Positions 57,428-64,000 of a stretch of DNA of 64,000 nt are shown one piece after another; the stretch's first letter is position 1, and each line of letters begins with the position of its first letter. Source of the stretch: Brassica napus (lineage: Eukaryota > Streptophyta > Magnoliopsida > Brassicales > Brassicaceae); NCBI RefSeq assembly GCF_020379485.1, contig NC_063442.1:15436009-15500008 (forward strand), given 5' to 3'. The translations under genes were made by a program, and so were the position numbers. The notes below the pieces were generated by a model. It was given only the letters and a program-made list of their open reading frames with translations, searched no databases and was not told where the DNA came from.

Positions 57428-58541
57428 AGTAAAAATGGTCTAAGCTAATCATTATCGAAATATGAATAATGGAGTAGGGTTATCATATGACTTCAAATTA
57501 AATGAGAAAAGAATAAAAATGGAAAGATAGTCTTATAAAAAAATTCTCTACAATTAAAAAAATAATAATTTAGAAAAAAAAGTTGATGCAACCATTTTTA
57601 ACTTTAGTTTTATAAACTTGATAAACCATGACTAACAATTTTCGTAGTTGTAGATATAAATTAAATGTAATTTCCCGCATGATATACATCAATAATATCA
57701 AAACTAATCTCTCATTCTTTTTCTGAGGCAAAGATTTCTAAAGAGTGGTGTGATGCTGTGGATAGAGAGATTGATGCAAAAATAGGCCAAGAACCGTGAT
57801 ATCCCAGTGGCTGCCTCATATAGTATCAAGAGCCATGGAGGGTTCTCTTGAGTTTACATTTGTTATATCCCAACCAATTACTCAGTTGTTCTTTTGTTAA
57901 ATTACCAGATGTCAAACAGTTGTGAATAGCTAACCATGTGGTAGTGGTATTTTGAAGTAGCATATTTTAAATCATTCTTCTATATCATTATCCTTTAGGA
58001 TTCCCAATAATTTTCAAGTCTGTTTTGAATAAAACTCTATTTGAAATTTATCGTCTGCACTATCCCACAAAGGCACATCTTCGCCTTGCTCTCCATGTTT
58101 CAACTTCGCAGTTTTCACTTCAATCTCATTCAGAATGGATGGTTGATTTATAATTTCGTTTGTGACGATTTTTAAGACTGGCTATCATAGCTTGAGCAGA
58201 TATGTCCCATATGCTAATTGTCTATGTAGCCTTCTGAACTCATTATCTTATAGTCTACTTTTTTCCAACTAATAATTATTTCAGAAGAATGATTTTTATA
58301 TTGACAATCTGGACTTTGTAAAAAAACTTTCTGGATGCTTGTTTAATTATTTTTTCCCAGACACATGAGGTTCTGCATACACATTGTTCTTTACTGCTGA
58401 GAAAGTATTTTAAAAATGGATTTGTGCTTGAGATTAACTTATCCCACATAATCGACCACGATCCTATTTGAATAATGAAACCAACCTAATAAAATATGTT
58501 TTCATATTAAAAGGAAATAAGTGAAATTTACTTTTTTTTTT
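57428..58541. other. Intergenic stretch
   Basis: AT-rich DNA with a less AT-rich patch at about 57720-58150 that reads like old coding or repeat sequence, but I cannot assign it. Confidence 0.4.
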
Positions 58542-58553
58542 AAATTAAGCGGT

Positions 58554-58903
58554 CGTGGAAGCACCGTAGCCTACTGGTTAATGTTTAAAGGTTTCTACAC
58601 TCAAGTCTAGGGTTCGAATCCCAGACTATGCAATTTATTGCAGATTATAGGAAATCCATGTTTCAAGTTCCGGAAAGAGCGATTTATTAAACAATTATGC
58701 AAATTACAGAAGAAAGGCTTACAGGGGATCTTCAACATGGTGCAAGTAAATCTGGCCAGACGTGGATCTTTATAGAACAGTTCAGGTGATGCAGTTAGGC
58801 GTAGGTCTTCATAAGGCATGTAGTATTGTCGGTTGTCGAATCGTCTATGTAATCTTTCTCATATCATAATTGTAAGATCGTAATAAATCAACGTTAAAAA
58901 AAA
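58554..58903 (+). mobile_element. tRNA-derived SINE (350 bp)
   Basis: An RNA polymerase III A box (TAGCCTACTGG, 58567-58577) and a perfect B box (GGTTCGAATCC, 58611-58621) sit near the 5' end. A non-coding body and an A-tail follow, and AAATTAAGCGGT is duplicated on both sides (58542-58553 and 58904-58915). This fits the Brassicaceae tRNA-derived SINEs. No clover-leaf tRNA can be folded, so it is not a tRNA gene. Confidence 0.9.
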
Positions 58904-58969
58904 AAATTAAGCGGTGGTCGGATAAAAATTGGTGAAATATAAACAAGGTATTATCTAGACATTAATACA

Positions 58970-60423
58970 TCTCTATAATATTATTTGATAAGTTAATTTT
59001 TATAGTAGCACTCATGTTAATTCTTACCATGATTAAATACAGAAACACCTTTAATGAATTTAAAATATTATATTTAATCACCATTAATAATTTTTATTTA
59101 GTAGTTTTTAATTAGATTTTAATTCAATTTCTTTTTCAATAACATATATAATAAAAAGGAAAAAGTTTATAATTTTTTTTTAAAAAAAAATTCTTAATAC
59201 CTAATCTAATAATATTGTTTGAAAAGTCAGTTTTATACGTTTCACGCTCACGTTAATTCTAACGACGGTCAATTACAACGTTATCCTTAATGAATCAAAT
59301 ATATCTAATTGCTATTACTAAAAATTATATTTTATTTTCTCTTTCCTTTTGTATTTACTTTTTACTTTTTATTTATATTGTTTCAAATCTCTATCCCTAT
59401 AATGTTATTCGAGAAGTCAGTATTTGTCGTATTCACGTTAACTTTTGTGAAAGTTAATAAAAGAGTTACCCTTAATGAAATAAAAATATTATACGTAATT
59501 GTCATTATTTATAAAACTGATTTCTTTTTCTTTTTGGTAAAGATAATCCGAATTATTTAAAATTAAAGTAAAGAATATATTATTTTTTAGAATATTTTAA
59601 TTATTTGTGAAAATATTATCGGTGAATTATGTTTAGATATTTTTTGAGTCTGTCATCACTTTATTTTTTCTTATTACAAGACAAGAAATATCATATTATA
59701 AAACATATTACGGAAATATATATACACACAACCTGGATGATGAACTAAACTAAATATAATGACAACTTTGTTTGACTTTTAGCCTAATCAAAATCACAAA
59801 TATTTTATTAATTTTCAGAAAAAATTGTAACTAAATATAAGTAACTTGACTTATCTAAATTCATATATCTAACTAACTAAAATAATGACATATTATTATG
59901 TGTAATAGTATTCTGTTTATTTTTGTACATATGACTTAAAGAATGACTCAAAATTTATAGATTATTATCTGCAATAATATTTTATTCACTTCTCATACAT
60001 ATAAATTAAAGAATGACTCAAACTTATAAATAATTAAAATGAAGTATTAACCCATTATTACAGCTAGGAACTAATTAATTACCATTTTAGTTTATATTAT
60101 TTTCATTTGCTTTTCCAAATAACACATAGAAAATTATAAAGTTCCAAAAGTCTATTATAAATCTAAGACACCAAACTATATGGAATAGACAAAATTAATC
60201 AAAAATTTACCTAATTTCAAATCAAAAATTTATGAATAATAAATACAATAAATAAATCCAAATAATAATTAAACCAATCAAATATGTTACACCTAAAATT
60301 ACATATCTAATTAAAATAATTACATAATATTATTTAAAATAATGAAATAATTATACAAATAAATTATTATAATTTTTTTTGTTTTGTAAATATTTAAATC
60401 TGTGATACGGAAGAATCACCTAG
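58970..60423 (+). mobile_element. Decayed Helitron-like block with threefold 5' repeats
   Basis: Starts TCTCTATAATATTATTTGA, a Helitron-like 5' end, and finishes with a weak GTGAT/ATCAC hairpin and CTAG (60420-60423) before T. The first 600 bp contain three diverged tandem units (from about 58970, 59206 and 59389). Each has the order TATAATRTT, GARAAGTCAG or GATAAGTTAA, ACGTTAA or CATGTTAA, CCTTTAATGAA or CCTTAATGAA. The body is AT-rich. The boundaries are less certain than for the other Helitrons. Confidence 0.55.
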
Positions 60424-61010
60424 TTAAGTAATATTTAGTAATATTTTTGACAAAAAAAAGTAATATTTAGTAATAAATCAAACAAAAAATTAAAACATGA
60501 TTTGTTGTTGATTATTCTCTTTCAGAAAATATCAAAACAAAATTTAAATACTACTACATTAGTTATATTGAAAATGTAAGAATAAAAGGAATATATCTAA
60601 AGTGAATTTTTTTTATATAGAAAAAATAGTTACGTATAATTAAAGTCCATAGTATTAAATAGTGGCCACTAAAAGATTGAAATTTTGAGCCGACCTAGAA
60701 TATCTCAGGTGGGTAGTGTTTGGAGATATCCGGAAAAGAAAAAGCAATAATTCATTAACGTAACAAATAAAAGCCAGTGCGGCGTTACATGTTAAATCAC
60801 ATGATTATTATCATATATCATCAGAGCAATTGGGATCCAAATCATCCAATAAAAACATTATAAATATTAGATAATTCGTTTACATAAAACAAAAAAACAT
60901 GTATGTATTGTTTCTATACGTATACTACTTCCCTCTCATATTTTTACTTATATCATCAATCAACTGAAAGAAAGAAGGATCATCTTCTTCTTCTTCAACA
61001 TCGGAAGAAA
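60424..61010 (+). other. SOS1 upstream region
   Basis: About 590 bp between the last transposon end and the SOS1 start codon. It must contain the core promoter and 5' leader. The last 30 bp before ATG are a CTTCTT run and TCGGAAGAAA, typical of plant leaders. No specific stress element can be claimed with confidence. Confidence 0.5.
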
Positions 61011-63969
61011 ATGGCGACTGTAATCGACGCGGCGACGCCGTATAGACTTCTGGAGGAGGCGACAGGTTCTTCTTCGGAGGGAGAATCGAGCCCCGTCGAC
61101 GCCGTTCTCTTCGTCGGGATGTCTCTGGTGCTCGGTATAGCATCGAGGCATTTGCTTCGCGGGACGAGAGTTCCGTACACCGTCGCTCTCCTCGTCATCG
61201 GGATTGCTCTTGGATCTCTCGGTTCGATTTCGATCCGTGTTTACTCTCACTAAGCTATTTTATCATGAAATTTGAAAAAATCATCCCCGATAGCTGTTAA
61301 AGCTTTGTTTGATCTCAATTGTGGTTTTGGTTGTTTTCAGAGTATGGAACTCACCATAACCTAGGGAAGGTTGGGCATGGGATTCGTATATGTAAGTTGT
61401 TGATTTAACTCAATGGTGGTGAGCTTCGTTGTTCGATTTCTCATATGTTAGTTACTTACTATACACAGGGAACGAGATTAATCCTGAACTGCTTTTAGCC
61501 GTGTTTCTTCCGGCTCTGCTTTTCGAGAGTGCCTTCTCCATGGAAGTTCACCAGATCAAGGTTTATGGGGATTACTAAATGGTCAATACGTCTATTATCT
61601 TTAATGAATGGTCTTTACATATGTAATGAAGCTGTAAATAGATGCTAATTGCGCTGGTTCTTGTGATGGAATTATTGTAGAGATGTATTGGACAAATGGT
61701 GTTACTTGCTGGCCCTGGAGTTCTCATTTCAACCTTTTGTCTGGCATCGCTTGTTAAGGTTTGTGGTAGAGTTTCATTAAGTAGCGGTTGACAGAAGAAT
61801 CAATCATAAAGGTTATGATATTATATAGTATGATGCTATTTGCAGCTCACGTTTCCGTATAGCTGGGACTGGAAGACGGCGTTGTTGCTTGGTGGACTCT
61901 TAAGTGCCACAGATCCTGTTGCTGTTGTTGCGTTGCTTAAGGAGCTTGGTGCTAGTAAGAAGCTAAGCACTGTTATTGAAGGGGAGTCCCTGATGAATGA
62001 TGGGTAATCAATCATGTCAATATTTGCTAATCTTTTGTCATAGTCTGGTTGTTTCATCGCACCTATTCATCATAATTTTGTGATTTTTCCAGGACGGCAA
62101 TTGTGGTTTTCCAGTTGTTCTTAAAGATGGTTATGGGGAATAGTTCTGACTGGGGCTCTATAATCACATTTCTGATTAGAGTCGCACTTGGAGCGTAAGT
62201 CCTGATCTTTTCCTCTTTTAATGAGATACCCAGTTGTTGTGTTCTTAGCATCATAAACGTTATGGCTTTGTCTGTTTAGTGTGGGGATCGGTCTGGCTTT
62301 TGGCATTGTCTCGGTTCTTTGGCTCAAGTTCATATTCAACGACACAGTCATAGAAATCACCCTTACGATTGCAGTCAGCTACTTCGCATATTACACTGTA
62401 CGTCTTGCTGTAGACCTGAAAATCTTGTGCCAATATATTACTTTTGTAGTACAAATGAGAATTAGCTTCTGTGCCACAGGCTCAAGAGTGGGCTGGGGCT
62501 TCTGGTGTTTTGACGGTGATGACTTTGGGCATGTAAGGTCCAGCTATCTCATTTTTCCTTTCTTTTGTCAGCATGTAAGAAGGCTCTTGTTATTTAATAA
62601 TAACTGTAACAGGTTTTATGCTGCGTTTGCAAGGACAGCATTTAAAGGTGACAGCCAAAAAAGTTTGCATCACTTCTGGTATTTCTAAAGCTTGTGGAAT
62701 TGGAATTTTTCTGTTTAGCATAATACTATGGAAAAGGTGTAAGTCAGATTTTCTTGGTAACTTGTGCAGGGAAATGGTCGCATATATTGCAAATACTTTG
62801 ATTTTTATCCTCAGGTAAAGCTACAAGCATATATAGATTCATCTCATGCTTGGGCCATGCCAACCCTAAGAAATAAGCTAATGGGTAGCAAAAAGCTATT
62901 TTACTCCACTCTATCTTTAGACACTGCTACAGTATAAGTTGCTTCTCATTTTGTTTTGTAGTGGTGTTGTCATTGCTGAAGGCATTCTCGACAGCGATAA
63001 GATTGCCTACCAAGGTACCATTTAATGTTGAAAGTTTGCGGTATACTTTCTTTACTAAAGTGAATTCTGTTAGATTATATGAACCTAGTTTCTGTATAAA
63101 ATTTATCACGCCAATTGTGTATAGAAGCTGAGTCTCAAATCATTGCTCTTTTTCACCTGTTTTATCCTATTACCGTGAACAGGCCTCTGTTTACATGGTA
63201 TTTGATTCTCGACAGGTCAATTGTTTCTTTAGCATCAATTAGTGTCAAAAGAAAAAAACCTTGCATCATTGGTTTGAGGAAAGTAATGTAGCATAATTGC
63301 CACTGTGCCAGGACTTAACAATGTGGTCTTTCACCAGTCGGTTGATTATTAAGTAGATGTGAGATTTAGTGTGCCAGGAACATGCCCGCGTAAGGTGCAT
63401 TTAAGAACTCTCAATGACCCATGTTTTCTACAGGGAATTCATGGGGATTTCTTTTTCTACTATACTTTTACGTCCAAGTATCACGTTGTGTTGTTGTTGG
63501 AGTTCTATACCCATTGCTATGTCGTGTTGGCTATGGGTTGGATTGGAAAGAAGGCATTATACTAGTATGGTCTGGTTTGAGGGGTGCAGTGGCGCTCTCA
63601 CTTTCTTTATCTGTGAAGGTTAGTTTTCAAGAACATTGTCATTCTTGTTCTTGTGTCTCTTGAATTTATTTAGCCACATTGCTTCAGTCTTAAATTAACT
63701 TATTCTTAATCATTTGATTCAGCAATCAAGCGGAAATTCATTTCTCAGCAGGGAGACAGGAACATTGGTAAGTTCAGAAAATTGTCTGCAAGGTGTTATG
63801 CCTAAATGAATTATAGAAGACTTATCTTTTCGGTCTCTTGATATTCTCAGTTCTTTTGCAGTTTATTTTCTTCACAGGTGGAATTGTGTTTCTAACTCTG
63901 ATAGTTAATGGTTCCACTACCCAATTTGCTCTGCGCCTTCTTCGAATGGACGGTTTACCAGCCACAAAG
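61011..63969 (+). CDS. SOS1: SOS1 plasma-membrane Na+/H+ antiporter, 5' part (exons 1-14)
   Basis: Fourteen exons join in frame into 455 codons: 61011-61221, 61341-61391, 61469-61560, 61681-61758, 61846-62003, 62093-62194, 62280-62397, 62480-62532, 62613-62678, 62770-62814, 62962-63014, 63434-63618, 63723-63767 and 63862-63969; all introns are GT-AG. The protein starts MATVIDAATPYRLLEEATGS and follows Arabidopsis SOS1/NHX7 closely through the transport domain: SSPVDAVLFVGMSLVLGIAS (first membrane segment), PELLLAVFLPALLFESAFSM, LLSATDPVAVVALLKELG (the conserved ATDPVAV ion-binding motif), GESLMNDGTAIVVF, and ILVWSGLRGAVALSLSLSVK. SOS1 exports Na+ from cells and is activated by the SOS2-SOS3 kinase complex (established knowledge). 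The long cytosolic tail lies beyond the window edge. No stop or frameshift is seen, so the gene looks functional as far as it goes. Confidence 0.96.
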
Positions 63970-64000
63970 GTCATAATCTTTTCACAGACTTCATTTTCAA

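Noticed and set aside
58567..58640. Possible tRNA gene
   Set aside because: A and B boxes are present but no clover-leaf folds. The A-tail and 12-bp target duplications show that it is a SINE.

Overview
The window is plant nuclear DNA from a Brassicaceae genome, most likely Brassica or a close relative. It is AT-rich, has spliced genes with GT-AG introns, and is packed with transposable elements. Only two genes look intact. A three-exon INDETERMINATE-DOMAIN zinc-finger gene at 6067-8323 matches IDD15/SGR5. The 5' part of the plasma-membrane Na+/H+ antiporter gene SOS1 (14 exons, 61011-63969) runs off the right edge. Between them, at 45292-47174 on the minus strand, lies a broken endomembrane protein 70 (EMP70/TM9SF) gene. 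In Arabidopsis thaliana these three are At2g01940, At2g01970 and At2g01980. The two genes that sit between the first and second in Arabidopsis (BRL2/VH1 and TET14) are not recognisable here, so the segment looks like a fractionated copy of that block, inflated by mobile DNA.

Layout. 1-6066: a Helitron end, two LINE RNase H remnants (one cut by a Harbinger-type MITE) and the IDD15 upstream region. 6067-8323: IDD15. 8324-21258: intergenic DNA with two short Helitrons, a hAT-like element with 8-bp target duplications, a second copy of the Harbinger MITE family, a Stowaway-like MITE, a 112-bp duplicate of the IDD15 exon 1/intron 1 junction, and an ORF-less LINE-like retroposon with a 16-bp target duplication. 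21521-28227: a complete LTR element (1194-bp LTRs, tRNA-Asp primer site, 5-bp target duplication) that encodes only Gag plus a protease-like domain. 28233-30217: a decayed Aurora-kinase fragment. 30218-34346: a minus-strand Helitron carrying exons of a uridine kinase-like/uracil phosphoribosyltransferase gene. 37163-43931: two head-to-tail Helitrons; the first has a duplicated 696-bp 5' terminus and an RNase H piece, the second carries at least six regions, most of them exons with splice sites, of a NOP2-type rRNA methyltransferase gene. 44180-45290: a LINE fragment abutting the EMP70 pseudogene. 47294-48846: a Harbinger element. 48876-51892 and 53678-54708: more Helitrons. 54855-57414: a 5'-truncated LINE with exact 13-bp target duplications. 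58554-58903: a tRNA-type SINE. 58970-60423: a decayed Helitron-like block ending about 590 bp before the SOS1 start codon.

The clearest theme is Helitron activity: at least seven bounded or nearly bounded copies share a TC...CTAG structure with a GC-rich terminal hairpin. Two of them hold captured host-gene exons with introns still present, and several show tandem or duplicated 5' ends. All element boundaries were read by eye from terminal motifs and target-site duplications; family names rest on remembered protein and terminus similarity, not on a database search.
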